Assembly: GCF_042100115.1 (NCBI RefSeq)
Contig: NC_091277.1
Coordinates: 868,001-932,000, forward strand
DNA: 64,000 nucleotides
DNA from: Alternaria dauci
Lineage: Eukaryota > Ascomycota > Dothideomycetes > Pleosporales > Pleosporaceae
Direction of reading: 5' to 3'
The translations under genes and the position numbers were made by a program. Below are positions 23,389-34,827 of this stretch, one piece after another (the first letter of the stretch is position 1; every line of letters starts with the position of its first letter). The notes below the pieces were generated by a model. That model did not search any database. It was not told the origin of the DNA and saw only the letters and a list, made by a program, of their open reading frames with translations.

Positions 23389-24807
23389 TTACCACCTTCC
23401 TACCTGCCCCTCGGGTCCTTCGCATCGGACCGTTCTCGATTGACCCAACTCCAGCCGACTTCCCGTCCACCGATCACTCTGAATCTCCACCTCCGTCTCA
23501 ACTTGTACATCCATACGGACCATACCATCCATTACCTTCCGACCACACACTACCTCCGTACCTGATCTCTTTTCATTGATTACCGAAACTCCTTCTCTTT
23601 CCATAAACGGATTTTCAGTCCCTTGTATCTGCTCATCAAAGGTGCATATCTCTCTTACGCCTGACTTCGTATCATACGCGAGTTCAACGTCATTTGAGCC
23701 GAAATTGATGAACGTCGGTGCGCGGCTTTGGTGCCTGCTTCTCGATAGATTACCATATCCACGTGAACCGTATTCAGGTAGTTTTGATCGCCTGGTAGCG
23801 TAAGAACCCGTATGCTCATGGAGGAAGCGTATATGTTCGCGGAGAAGAGGCCATATACTAGGAAGATTGGCGACGTAGACGGCAACGGAAGCTTCGCGGG
23901 TGTACCACAGCATGTATGTGGTGGCATATACGTCCGAGAGATTGTAGATCTTGGTTAGAATTGCTGCAATAATCTGACCGAAGGTGTTAGTAAGACGAAG
24001 GTTGTGTACCAGGAAAGTGAAGGGAACTTACAACAAAGATGCCCATGGTGAACAATATGCCGAGAACAGCCTTCTGTTTCAAAGCAAGAGACAGCGATGC
24101 GATCATCGGTATCGGCACAGCGAGGATAAGGAGATCGCTGCTTATATTGAAGGTTGCTTGCACAATCGCAAAGTGCTCCAGTGTCGTACATTGCGGGTTT
24201 GGGGGCGGTACTGCCCAATATCCTACGAATGGACGGCATGCACTAAAGAAGGCGATCTCAACACTCAACCAACCAGCAACGACCCACGACGCAGCGGCTT
24301 TGATCCATTTCATGTTTGTTGTTCCAGTCAGCATGCGAGCATACATAAACAGCATGCATGCCTTCAAAGACCAAATGACGTTCAGCATGCACTGTTGGAT
24401 GTTAGCCTTGCGTTATTGTGTGTTCGTACGTTCCAAGCTCTGCCGACGTACTTGCTCGGAAATGACCACGATCTTAGATCCTTTGATTCGCTCGTCGATC
24501 TCTTTCTGTGTGAAGGTAGATAACTGCTCTGGTGGGAAGAGATTACTTCCACCCCCGGACGCGATGATGTTCAGGCATACTATTAGCCCAGTGTAAAAAA
24601 GTGGTACTGCCGTTATCATGATCCAGTCATCTGCTGAAAAGCTGCTCAGACTCCGGACTCGATGCCATCGCGCAAACCTAAAACCGGGAATGAGCATCAT
24701 GATATCCTGTTGCTAGGTATTACTAACGTGCGAAGCAAGATGACAGCCATGCCGATACTGTACAACGTCCATGATTCTGAAGCTAGTTTTTCTGGAAAGT
24801 CAGACAT
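23389..24807 (-). CDS. Seven-helix integral membrane protein, fungal rhodopsin/SAT4-PTH11-like family
   Basis: Predicted plasma-membrane protein of the large fungal 'rhodopsin domain' family; some members act as surface-sensing GPCR-like proteins, but most have no known ligand. Exons 24807-24728, 24677-24452, 24391-24032 and 23973-23389; introns 50, 60 and 58 bp. The product is 416 residues. Seven hydrophobic segments: SWTLYSIGMAVILLRT; DDWIMITAVPLFYTGLIVCL; CMLNVIWSLKACMLFMYARM; WVVAGWLSVEIAFF; ATFNISSDLLILAVPIPM; the AVLGILFTMGIFV-IIAAIL segment joined across intron 3; and EASVAVYVANLPSIWPLLR. The family marks FARWHRVR after helix 1, ADDW, and CRPFVGYWA are present. The last 150 residues are a cytosolic, charged tail with no domain I recognise. 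No CFEM cysteine domain precedes helix 1. The start at 24807 (MSDFPEKLASESW) is the nearest in-frame ATG. Confidence 0.85.
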
Positions 24808-26020
24808 TCTGGCGTTTTGCGACGATAGGTTGGTGTTTCAAAACAGGTCCTGCTTTCGTTTCCAAGTCGTTCACAGGGTACCGTCCATACAAATCGCGAC
24901 TCAAGGATTCCAAGGTTAGCCTCTCTTCTCGTGCGATGCTTCATGCATTTCCACTTGTTCGTACCTGGATTCGGGCATAACTTGTTAAAAGGAAGGCATA
25001 TGAAATGACATGGTAGATAAGAAGTTAAAGCTTGCAGACGAAATTACTCGATGACCCAGCCGGGATAGATATGATGTCGCTTACCTGCCCATGCACCTGG
25101 AGGCCGGGACATGTCCCACGAATCGAGCAGTTACCCCAACGCTGTTCCCACATGGGCATTTCCGCGCAACAACAATTCCTAGTCTAGATCCTTCAAGGGT
25201 CATCGCCGTGAATGACCCTGTCATGGTGATCAGCATCGCAGTCAGCCTGCGTGATTAGTTCAATGCGCCAAGTCATTGACTCCTGGCAGGACCTTAAGAG
25301 GTACGTGCAATTGGTGAGACGGTTCGCAGAAGAAGACACTTGTACTCGAACAGGGCGCGGGATGCGACGAAGAGCTAGCACAGTGTGAAGGCGTACACTG
25401 CCTGAACGGGCGCTTCCAGCCGCACGGCAGATATCTTACGATCATTCGGGCGAGATGAATCGTAGCCCGATCGATCCATACATCGGTTATCCAGTCTCCA
25501 TAGCTACGGGAGCGATGCGGGCTACACACGGGCGCAACAAGATATGAGCCCTGCTACCGTCTAAACACGTGAGCGCGGCAATATCGCACACAAAGGCGTT
25601 GTTTGGTGAAGGCGAGGTGTGACAAAAGTGATTGTCAGAGATAACGGAAAAGCAAACGTGACCTATCTGAGTTGGGCCGAAACGACAAGTCGGTCGCCAA
25701 GCAGACCCTAAACATGTCCACGCCAACATTTCATAGGCTGTTCGCGATGGACCAAGGCTTGATTACAAGGGACCTATCTTGGAAGAAACGTTTGTACATT
25801 CTGAAGATAAGAGAATATGCAGGTCCAACCCGCCCTTCTCCACTAGATGCAGGCGGAGAAACCGGAACAGCTCCATAGGAGATCTACGTCCGGGCACCAA
25901 GCCACGAAATGCAGGGAATGCTTGAACATGTATGCCGTGAGCAACGCCAGGAAAACGGTAAATGTACACGCTAAACCGCTGAGAAAGTTACAAGGTATGA
26001 TCCATGACAGGAACACTCCT
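24808..26020. other. Upstream region of the seven-helix protein gene
   Basis: About 1.2 kb, minus-strand genes on both sides. No domain-bearing frame; presumed promoter of the membrane-protein gene plus the 3' region of the 663-residue protein gene. Confidence 0.5.
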
Positions 26021-28012
26021 CTAGAGCGCCCAACTGCCTTTCCTGACGGCAGTGCCACGCCCACCAGCCATGAACTCGTCCTCGGACATGTTGGGATGCT
26101 GCCTCGCCCACTCTTGGATGTAGATACGTAGAGCGCGCCAGCGCATGCACGTCTCCTCGGTAATCTCCGTGTCCGTCAGGTTGCCGTCTTTGCCCAGACG
26201 AATATAACCGCGGGAAGATGCGAGGTGGTCGTCTTGTCGCAGCTCGGAAATGGGTATGTGAGAAATCTTTGAAAGTTCCTCGTCGAATGGACGGGCCATT
26301 GACGGGTATCCAAGTGATAGGTAGTTGTACACTTGAGTGACAAAGTTGTCACCAAATTCCTCTTCGATGGACTGCTCGACAGCGAGCTTCTCATCTATGC
26401 CTGAGAAGCCAGTGTTCTCAAAAGTAACACCAGAGCTGGATGCAGGAGGTGTAGGTGGCAACAGGCTCGTAGAAGGCGTTGGACAGGGTGACATGGGGTT
26501 TGGCTTCTCGTTGTGGGGGGTGAGTAGACCCGTCGGCCCGCGTGGGGACTTGTCTCCACCATTAACGCAGAATCCACCCCACAAGCCTGTAGTGCTCGAA
26601 GCTCGGCTGTTGGGGGTGGACCACAGTGAAGGGGTGGTGCTCGTTTGTCTGCCATTGCCTTTCCCACACCATAGACTTTCCCCTTTTTCGGACGCAGCTT
26701 TGGACTGTTCAGAGAGATAGCACATGGCTGTCCTAACTGCATCACACCCTTGAGTAGGGTCAAAGCGTGATGGCTCCGGCGACTCGCATCGCGGAAATTT
26801 GATATCTTGTCCAAGCATTGGAGGTCGGGCTTCTTTACGTTGGCGCTCCAATTCGGGGTCTTTCCGCTCGTTCGCAAACTTCTTGGCTGTGGCAGCGTCG
26901 AGGAAGCCGGCCGGATTTCCAAACGGACTGAAGGCTGGCTTGCCATGTTCCTTCCGCTTCTGGTTCTCTTTTTCGGATATTTGCTTCTCTCGGTACTCAC
27001 GCATAGCCACTAGATCCCAATTGACCTGTGTGAAGGACAACTCTCGCTGTTGCTGCTTGGCCTCGGTAACGGATGGTTCTGAGCCTTCTGTATCATGGTC
27101 CACGTAATGGGCCACAGGCTCGTGGAAATCGCTATTCGGGAACGCAGCCAAGGCCTGTTCTCGGAGCTGCTTCTCAGCAGCCTTAGCAGCCAGCTCAAGC
27201 AGATAGCCGGCAGAACTACCATCGACACTCTCTCGTCGTCGAGTAGCCTCTTTATACATGAAGGAATGGTCCGAGGTATAGAGGGGTGACTCTGTGGGTG
27301 ATGGTGGGGCGGACGCTTCAGATTCTGAAGACTCAATCGGGTCCAAGTCTGGAACACGGAACGAGTGCTGTGAGCAGCTAAAGTATGACCGGCGTCTGCA
27401 CGGTGAGGCGTTGCGCTGTATCTCCAAAAACAAAGGGTTCTGAGTGATGTCAAAAGTCGGTGTATTCGTTGGCGGTGTGGGTGGTATTCCCAAAATCCTT
27501 GCTTTCCGGGCACTTATCGCTGAGTCTGGAGTGGCCTCAGTCTTGTCCGATGGCAGTAAAGTGGGCATATCATCGCCTGCTTTGCGATGCCGCTGGGCAG
27601 TCTCAATCAATTGGGGCCTGAATTTCTTTGTAGGTAACTTTAGCGCACCCTTGAACTGACCATTACTAGTTGCAACAGCTTCCATAGGATTCGCTTTGAA
27701 CTTTCCTGTAGGTGACGTCTGTTCTTCCCAGTCCTTGGCAAATTTCTGGCGACTGCTTCGTGTTGTAGTCTCTATGGGCTCGGGAGCAAAGCGACGGTTG
27801 GATCGTTTTGTAGTCTCAACAGGCTCGGGCGCGAATTTCCGGCTAGATTTGGAGCTCGAGGCTGTGGTCTCTATTGGCTGTGGTGAAAACCTTCGTGGTT
27901 TCGGCCTCTCTGCCTGGTCTGCCTGGTCTGCTCGAGCCTTGTCCTTGGAGGACGAGACGGTCGTCTCGATGGGCTCGACCTTGAACCGCCTGGGAGGAGC
28001 TGCCGACGCCAT
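26021..28012 (-). CDS. Uncharacterised protein with N-terminal RRFxPxPIETT repeats
   Basis: Single-exon gene, 663 residues, starting at the first in-frame ATG (MASAAPPRRF). I do not recognise a named domain. The first 140 residues contain at least five copies of a motif [RK][RK]Fx[PVA]x[PL][IV]ET[TA]: RRFKVEPIETT (8-18), RRFSPQPIETT (40-50), RKFAPEPVETT (58-68), RRFAPEPIETT (73-83), KKFRPQLIETA (129-139), plus a degenerate copy near 103-112. The middle is disordered, Ser/Pro-rich and charged, with a helical segment around EYREKQISEKENQKRKEHGK. The last 130 residues look folded: GIDEKLAVEQSIEEEFGDNF, YNYLSLGYPSMARPFDEELS and ETCMRWRALRIYIQEWARQH. It ends GRGTAVRKGSWAL. Conserved-looking architecture with short linear motifs suggests a regulatory or scaffold protein; function unknown. 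Confidence 0.85.
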   Translation of the reverse strand: MASAAPPRRFKVEPIETTVSSSKDKARADQADQAERPKPRRFSPQPIETTASSSKSSRKFAPEPVETTKRSNRRFAPEPIETTTRSSRQKFAKDWEEQTSPTGKFKANPMEAVATSNGQFKGALKLPTKKFRPQLIETAQRHRKAGDDMPTLLPSDKTEATPDSAISARKARILGIPPTPPTNTPTFDITQNPLFLEIQRNASPCRRRSYFSCSQHSFRVPDLDPIESSESEASAPPSPTESPLYTSDHSFMYKEATRRRESVDGSSAGYLLELAAKAAEKQLREQALAAFPNSDFHEPVAHYVDHDTEGSEPSVTEAKQQQRELSFTQVNWDLVAMREYREKQISEKENQKRKEHGKPAFSPFGNPAGFLDAATAKKFANERKDPELERQRKEARPPMLGQDIKFPRCESPEPSRFDPTQGCDAVRTAMCYLSEQSKAASEKGESLWCGKGNGRQTSTTPSLWSTPNSRASSTTGLWGGFCVNGGDKSPRGPTGLLTPHNEKPNPMSPCPTPSTSLLPPTPPASSSGVTFENTGFSGIDEKLAVEQSIEEEFGDNFVTQVYNYLSLGYPSMARPFDEELSKISHIPISELRQDDHLASSRGYIRLGKDGNLTDTEITEETCMRWRALRIYIQEWARQHPNMSEDEFMAGGRGTAVRKGSWAL
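27596..27991 (-). repeat. Five-copy protein motif repeat within the 663-residue protein
   Basis: Region encoding the [RK][RK]FxPxPIETT copies. The copies are spaced irregularly and differ at many codon third positions, so this is a selected peptide motif rather than a recent DNA tandem duplication. Confidence 0.75.
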
Positions 28013-29774
28013 CTTAAGTATATGCAGCAATTGATGGGCGTTCCCTTGTGCTACGCTTGTATTGGCAATGCTCTATGTCACCGACAATATGGTGTCGCCA
28101 ATAGCAAGATTATTCGGTCGTCCGGGTACACTAGTGGCAGAGATGGAGTATCTGGGGTGATGCGGAAGCGCACCAAAGCGGGGAATTTATTCGGGAGATC
28201 TCGGAGGCATATAAAACGTGAATGAGCGTCTCTGCGTGTGCCAGTTGCTCTGCGGACGATGCTCGGTGCAGAATTAAGCCCATGCAAGGCCCGATGGCTG
28301 GAGATGGTGGTGATGGTGATGGTGGTGGAGTCGGAGGGCTAGAGGCTGCGACCAATGCTGGCTCGCTCTGGGATGAGATGGCGTATGCGGCCGTCGATTC
28401 GGGGGCTTCGCAGCGCTCAAGGGTGGTTGTGTAAACTTTGAGGTTGTCAGTCGCGTGCCCACTTGCTTTTGCAGACGGTGGAAGCTCCAAACGCACCGTA
28501 ACCCGTATCGCAGTTCCCACACGGCCAGGGGTTTGTCGAACTGCGGAAAGCGTCTGAAGGAGAGGTTGCCGGGAAACATGTGAAATGGCACAATGTCGAG
28601 GAGGATCTAGAGCTTGTGGTGCGGGATGACGTATGGTGTAGAGAGTCGCGTCAACAGCCCGAGAGCTACAGCGGGGTTTGCGGGTTTGGGCAAAAGTATG
28701 CGCTGATTGCGGGCGCCGTCAGTTATATTGTGGGCGGCTGTGCAACGGCGTGGTTAGACAACGAGTCGTGGGAGCAACTCGTTGGGTCACCAGTGTTGAT
28801 GTTTCATTGTTGGGAGAAGGATGGCGCTCCGACCAGCTCTCGAACCAACAAGGTCGAGGCAATTAAACTGTCTCGTCAATGCATGCACCGCTATTGACAC
28901 CAGAGATAGCCATGGCACCGTGCTTGCGCCAAAGCCCATAGTAGAAAGTTCTAGGGCTCGCTGCATGTCAAGTAGCTGCCCGATGACAAGCCACAGCAAG
29001 TGCGGCGGTCAGTCGAGTCAGCTCAACAGTCAGCCTCCGACCGCATCATCGGCACGTTAATTCGATAAACAATACGCGGCGCAAAGGTGGAGAGAAGCCG
29101 GGTGGGTCTGCGACGAAGACTAGACAATTCCATGTCGACCAACACGAAGAATCATCGACCGCGCGACCTGGGGGATCGGCGTGTGGCATACGCTTCTCCA
29201 CGACTCCCACGCCTGTTTGTTCAAGAGTGACTACAGCTTTTTGGTATGAATGACTGAAGCTGACCGGGTCTTTGCATTGCAGCGAATGCAGTGCGGCATT
29301 TAGATGCTAGCCAATATTTTAATGATACGGGCCCTGGCCGCGCAAGTGTCTCCGTCCAGGAGCCTTCAGAGGGTCTGCGCATCGTATACCCACGCTGGCG
29401 GCTGATGCCCGCGGGCAACATTCTTCCCTCCGCGTGCGTCGTGCAGTGCTGTCACGAAAAGCAAATGGCCGTGCTCGGGTGATGTCGGGTGACTTCCCGG
29501 GTTGACACATGGACCGTCACAACAACCACAAATGGACGCTTCTACCATGCCATGCTCCACTTGTGCAATCATCCCGCCTTCCACTCGGCTCTGGGTACAT
29601 GGCTGATCACGAATGCACGAGCGTTTTCTATTTCCTTCGATTCAACTGGACCATGTACTTGCATACAGACTTACTAACAAAACTCCACTCCACGCAATGA
29701 AGAGACTGCTAACGTTCTGAAACACATGCTTCCACGAAGAAAAGGTCATACCACCAAGCCCTGCAAACTCCAAA
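28013..29774. other. Upstream region of the RRFxPxPIETT-repeat gene
   Basis: About 1.8 kb. Holds a GGT/GAT-rich microsatellite-like patch (about 28301-28335) and several frames without recognisable domains. One minus-strand frame (28274-28582, MFPGNLSFRRFPQ...) has an ATG but ends in a His run encoded by the microsatellite and is not supported. No RNA gene seen. Confidence 0.45.
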
Positions 29775-30428
29775 CTACGGCGGAGAGATGTATCCGTATG
29801 CTGGCGCATACCCATTCCATGAATGTTCCACCAAATACCAAAGAGACGAGCGATCCGGAACGACCAGGTGAGACGCTGGGTGGCCTCGACAATGTTCGTA
29901 CTGGGGGCTGAGACGCAGAGGCGTCTGCAAGAAATGGTATTCGATACCGATGCGCAATGGCGTGGCAATGGACATGCCACCAATCCAATGAAGAACTCCT
30001 GGATCAGGCGATCGGCTGCGAGCGCTTCCGCTGGCAGAGGTTACTGGGCTGTGTGCAAATGGAGAGTGATCCGCCGTAACAGACGACTCGACAACCAGGC
30101 TTCCTTCGGGCGATTGTCCGTAAACAACTGTATCCACACAGCTCATGTGGTCTTGGTCCGAGTAATCTGTTGTGGCGTCGAACGTATCGTGAGCCCTCTC
30201 GACATCTTGCTCCTGCGATCCAGTCGTGGACCTTTGGTCCTCATCCGCATCAACAAAAGTCTCTCCATCGCTTACCCCACCACCACCTTCATCCTCGCTG
30301 GGCTTCTCACACCCTTCTCCACAATCATACCCGCAGTTTCTCCAATTGAACTGAGGCGGCCTGTCTGAACATGGGCTCACTACAGGCGGTTGGTGCGAGT
30401 GACTGTTCGGTTCATCGTGGTCGTACAT
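29775..30428 (-). CDS. Hypothetical protein, doubtful
   Basis: Open frame of 217 codons from an ATG at 30428. The first 150 residues are acidic and Ser/Asp/Gly-rich (for example ETFVDADEDQRS, DYSDQDHMSCVDTVV), with no domain that I recognise. The last 60 residues look less protein-like. A different frame downstream on the same strand (about 29642-29940) encodes a more protein-like helical and hydrophobic peptide (TWSFRIARLFGIWWNIHG, SSLFIAWSGVLLVSLYA), which suggests an intron I could not place with standard splice signals. It may therefore be a real gene whose 3' model is wrong, or no gene at all. Confidence 0.3.
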   Translation of the reverse strand: MYDHDEPNSHSHQPPVVSPCSDRPPQFNWRNCGYDCGEGCEKPSEDEGGGGVSDGETFVDADEDQRSTTGSQEQDVERAHDTFDATTDYSDQDHMSCVDTVVYGQSPEGSLVVESSVTADHSPFAHSPVTSASGSARSRSPDPGVLHWIGGMSIATPLRIGIEYHFLQTPLRLSPQYEHCRGHPASHLVVPDRSSLWYLVEHSWNGYAPAYGYISPP

Positions 30429-31596
30429 TGTAGAGATGAGAAGAGCAAAACGACGATGCTGAAGGTTTGTTAGAAAGTCTAGTTACGTGGATTTGACCAC
30501 TCATCAGGCATGGTCGACATCAACTGACTGCACACAAGCATATAGGAACAGTGCACCTTACCTTGGTAGGTCAATGAGAAGAAAAATAATATGGCAAGAA
30601 ATGGTAGACAAATCTGGTCATCACACTTGGGCGGCTTCTTCTGCGAAGATGATGGTATACAGGCTAATAGTACAGATCAAGTATCCTCCAGGACCACAAA
30701 CAAACAGACACTGGAAGGGGGGGAATCGAGAAGCAGAACCACTACGGAACACACGCAGGCTTTATATCGAGTTGATACAAGTGACAATTGGCGTTCAGAC
30801 AAAAGGCGATCGAGCGTACGGATACTTGTGGTCGCTTCAGCGAGAGACACGTTGCTTGACCTCTGGTCTGAGCTAGTTAGCTACATGGCTTCAAGACACC
30901 GTCACTAGGCCTCTTCCCCGCTTCCTCTGTAGCCAATGCACGCAGAAAGGGCCAAATCTTCCGTCCATCTATTACTCTATCCTGACACCGGCCAGCGACT
31001 CCATATCCGGAGAGGGTCGAGAGCACCCTTGAGTAACCACGCGACCAAAGGATATCGTAGGATATAATTGCAGTCTGTAGGTAACCCGCAGGTAACCGAG
31101 ACTTGCGTCATGTAGCCAGACGACGGAAGTTTGAGTATGTTGTCATAAACGTATCGCGTTCATGTCCTAGAGGACTCACCGGAGGCCGCCTACATCATTT
31201 CCACAAGTGGGGTAAAAGCCACCGGTCAACACCTGTGAGCAATCACAAGCAAAGGGCCTAAGGCTGCTTCAAGTAACATTGGTCGCTTCACTTTAGCATG
31301 TCGTATAGTCAGATCACTCTTTTGACGGATGTTTAAGGTCACGTCAAATTGTGTTCCCGTCACTAACCAGACCAGTCGGAAGATTTCACTATTAGTCGGT
31401 GCAGCTGGGATACGGATGCCTAAGTGATGTGGCACTCTGGACATGGTCTTTTTGTCTTGTTTTAATTTTCTAGTCATGTCACAATACGCTGACGGAATTG
31501 TTTGGTATTCCCCGTACATTTGCCTCTAGATGCTGGGTGCCAGATCCATCCATGACGTCTTTGTACATTGATATATGTCTTTCTTTGCTGCCCTGC
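30429..31596. other. Intergenic region downstream of the PXMP4-type gene
   Basis: About 1.2 kb between two minus-strand genes. No supportable gene, repeat or RNA; the right part is AT-rich, as expected for 3' UTR. Confidence 0.45.
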
Positions 31597-32550
31597 CTAT
31601 TTATTATGCCAAAGCAACGTCCGCAACGAGTCCCAGTCGTCCGATTGTACATAACTGTCCACGTGTTAGCGCAGCCCCGTGTTAGTTCCGCTTCCAAGGG
31701 TACCCACATATAACTCATACTACTCCTCAAGCTACTTTGCACGCTCTCAGGATGCCACCTGAAGATGTACATGACCATGGCCCAACTCAGACTGGCAAAA
31801 ACCGGCCATCCATTCTTCGCAATCTTCTTCCTCATCTCCCCGTTCCCGAAAAGCTCCCACCCACCGCCACCTCCCTTTGCTCCTTGTCCGCTAGCTCCGC
31901 CACCGACATGTCGTGGTTGTACTGCTAGCTTTGCCAATGCTAAACATACGCGTGCAGCTACGTAGATGACGATCTGCTGAGACACGGAGTTGTGGATTGT
32001 GCGACCGAAAACTGTGTAGCCGCCCAACAGGCCGGCGAGGAAGGAATCGTAGTGCCTTTCTTTGCCGGTGGGGGAAGTATGTCGGAGAAAGAGCATGGTG
32101 GACTTGTAGACGAGGGCGAAGAGACCGAGGTTACGGGCATGCTGGCGGGTCGCTTTGTAGACGAGTAAACACTTTGATCGGAAACTAGTCGGAATTTTGT
32201 CAGTCAACGCCGTTGTAGAAGCTGGGGAAGCGCGCGAGATTCAGAGTAGAAGGGAGTCTGACGGTACCTTCCGGATCTGAAGAGAAAGATCATTCTACAA
32301 GCACACGTCAGCTGTCCATTCCCGGTAGCATTTGCGCTTCAGTCAACCTACACAAGCGCGTGCGGAAACCGCACTTTACTTCCATATACGATGCCATTCC
32401 TTACGCCTTTGACCAGTGTAAGGATATCGTGGTACTTGGGATCCAACACGATCTTCTCGAGCGCAGCCTGTGGAAGCGTCAGTCGACTCTCTAGAGGATT
32501 TACAATTCCAGTGCCTTGCGACGTACTTCAAGGGCGTGCAATCTGTCCAT
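31597..32550 (-). CDS. Peroxisomal membrane protein 4 (PXMP4/PMP24) family protein
   Basis: Integral membrane protein of the peroxisome in the family related to the Tim17/22/23 fold; biochemical role unsettled. Five exons: 32550-32527 (only MDRLHALE), 32467-32352, 32294-32268 (27 nt), 32184-31708 and 31654-31597. The product is 233 residues, near the usual size. Diagnostic blocks in order: ILTLVKGVRNGIVYGSKVRF, PHALV-MIFLFRSG, KATRQHARNLGLFALVYKS, a Gly-rich helix SFLAGLLGGYTVFG, IVIYVAARVCLALAKLAV, WPVFASLSWAMVMYIFRWHP, SLRSSMSYI and, from the last exon, YVQSDDWDSLRTLLWHNK. The last intron is needed to recover the family C-terminus; reading through it gives an unrelated tail. A Gly-rich insert (GGGASGQGAKGGGGG) sits in the loop before the last helix. 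Confidence 0.9.
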
Positions 32551-33142
32551 GGTGTTCCTCTGTATGTGGTTGTGGACGGTGTGTTCTGATTGCTTGCGTT
32601 CGGTCAAGATGAGCCTCGGTTCAGCGCGCGCGTTGCGATAACGTTTGCGACTACCTCGCACAACCGCGGGATCCTTGAATCAGAGGAGTGAAGGGGTGAA
32701 GAGAAGTACCAGAATAGAATGCACGTATCATGAGGCCGACATGGGAAAGGTGAGCGAGGTTTGTAGTCGGGGATAGCGCGGAGCAACTAGAGTCGCAGTC
32801 GCGGACTGGCTGCTGGCACTTGATCCTCGGCTCGCGTCCGTCACGTTGCCGGTCGCTGCTTCCCCACATTGGGCCAGCTTCGCGCTAAGCGGAAGGAAGC
32901 GACAGGGGTAGTTGCGCATTGACATGTGAAGATGTGGAGGCTGAATGACCGGGATGGCAAATGGCATGTGCTGTTGCTATTGCTGTTGCTGCCCTTACGT
33001 GCTCTATAATCTAAGACTATTTTCTATGCGCTCAAAAGCGACAATGTATGGTATCTCGACGCTCTTGCCTCATGCTTTATAAACGCCTTCTAAACACCGT
33101 GATATGCTGCTCCCGGCAAGCCCTGCGTTTCGCAGCACCCTC
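32551..33142. other. Promoter region of the PXMP4-type gene
   Basis: About 590 bp between two minus-strand genes: 3' region of the ornithine carrier on the right, promoter on the left. No gene or distinct element recognised. Confidence 0.45.
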
Positions 33143-34226
33143 CTACTCTGCCTGTCGGGTAGGCCATCGCTTCTTCAGCTCCTCGTATACAGTAAAGATG
33201 AATGCAGAACTGGGTATAGATCTTGCGACTGTGATGCCGCATCCACGGTACATGCCCTTGATACCGTGTTGCTTCCAAAGCGCCTTTCCTACAGCGCTGA
33301 ACGTCGACTTTCCGCCAGTCAACTGCTTGACATCTTCCGTCTGCATTCTCGACTTGATGGTATCGGCAGGATAGAACATGAAGTTGTAGGCTCCACCGGC
33401 AACGGAACCAGAGGCCATGCGCTGCCAGACTGGAAGGTCTTCCTCCTTGGCCGAAGTACCAGCGCCCTTGAAGAGGATCTTCATGCCTTCGTACCCGCCA
33501 AACCATGCTGCACCGCCTCCTGTCTCGCGGATCAAGGTTCCGAATTGTCCGTGCCAGTAGCCGCCAAGGCCCTGGTGACGATAAATAGAAGCAATGACAC
33601 CGCGTATAGTTGGTGCGGCCACCATGTTGCCGTGCGCTTCTAGAGGGACCTGCATCTTGCATTTGACAAGTTCAATTGGTGTAAGGAAAAGCGATGTGAT
33701 GGCTCCAGCGATCATTCCGCAAAGGAGCATGCCAGAATAGGGCAGGTCTCGGTCCGGATGTCTCTTCAACTCTGGATAGAATCCTGAAGACTTGAGTGCA
33801 TCGCCAGCTAGACGATACTGCGGGCCATGTCAGCATGGTTTACTTTTCCGTACACACATTACTCACGCTGAAGAACAGAGTGCTGGTCTCTACAGCAGCT
33901 CCTACCAGAGGTGCACTAATCCCTCTGTATATGCCAGTGAAGCCATCCTGTTGTAGAGACTTCTTGAAGCAGTCCAGTGGCCCGGTATAGCGGAGTGGTA
34001 CCTGATCGGGCTGTGACTGCAGCCGAACCTTGATGGTGTCGAAGGGGTACTCGATGTACTTTCCGACAACCCCAGCTGCCGATCCACACAGAACGTCCTT
34101 TAAAGCTTCTTCCCCCTTGCCGATGGCATGTGCTGCGGCAGGACTCTGGACCTCTTCCATTATAACTGGGTTCGGCAGTCTGCCTCTTCCCCCCACCACC
34201 GACACCGAGCTCTTTTGTGCTTCCAT
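33143..34226 (-). CDS. Mitochondrial ornithine carrier (ORT1/ARG-13 type)
   Basis: Inner-membrane carrier exporting ornithine from mitochondria for cytosolic arginine synthesis. Exons 34226-33867 and 33817-33143 (49-bp intron, GTGAGT...CGCAG); 344 residues. Three mitochondrial-carrier repeats each show the Px[DE]xx[KR] signature: [20 protein letters not shown] and [10 protein letters not shown], with following Gly-rich turns ([49 protein letters not shown]). The combination of [20 protein letters not shown] and the C-terminal [12 protein letters not shown] fits the ornithine/ARG-13 subfamily better than other carriers. An N-terminal extension of about 40 residues precedes repeat 1. Divergent to CGR1. 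Confidence 0.9.
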
Positions 34227-34827
34227 GAATGAGGAGTGTATGGCTTGTCAACGGGTATGTACAGGTGTGTTGAATGTGTGTTTATGAAGCGGGGCGCATG
34301 TTGTGTGCGAAGAGTCGTGGGCAGTGAGAGGGCGCGTGGCTACTGTTATGAGGCGGAGCCCATGTCAATGAGTAGGTACGACGACGACGTTTGGGGTATT
34401 GCGAGCGGAGCGAGGGTCGGAAGTGTGTAGCACGACAAAGAGAGTTTCCGTGGGTCGTGTGTGACTTTGGGTGAATGCAACCGCAGCCCAACGAACAGGG
34501 CACCCTTAGTTCAGAAAATTCTGCCGGGAAGACGTATTAGAGGAGTGGAAAGCGCATAGCGCCTACTAATCCAGACCATGTGCATGCCGTGAACGCATTA
34601 TGGATTGGGAAGTAGTCCGACTAAAGTGCCCAGTACGCGTCGCCAGTGCCTTCACCGCATCTTATCTGATCGATCTGATTAACTCTGTGGCCGCCGCCGC
34701 CGCCGTGCAAAAAGCACGCTAGCTTCTTTGGGCGGGTGCTGCTGGACTCTATCGATAAGCACCCGTGGACTTTTCTTGTCCATCGAATTTCCGCGGCAAG
34801 GTCCACTGGTCGCGCAACACCGCAAAC
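34227..34827. promoter_or_regulatory. Bidirectional promoter region ornithine carrier / CGR1
   Basis: 600 bp between divergent starts. No firm TATA; a short GCC-repeat (about 34692-34706) lies upstream of CGR1. Confidence 0.45.

Noticed and set aside
28131..28591. Overlapping minus-strand frames upstream of the 663-residue protein gene
   Set aside because: One has an ATG, but its end is a His run from a GGT/GAT microsatellite and the other has no ATG. More likely 5' leader or promoter.
29823..30368. A 181-codon plus-strand frame opposite the doubtful hypothetical gene
   Set aside because: It is antisense to the acidic frame and its hydrophobic stretches mirror acidic codons read backwards. 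No family resemblance.
31479..31707. Read-through C-terminus for the PXMP4-type protein
   Set aside because: Reading past 31708 gives a sequence unlike the family. Removing the 53-bp intron restores the known C-terminal block, so the long frame end is intronic.
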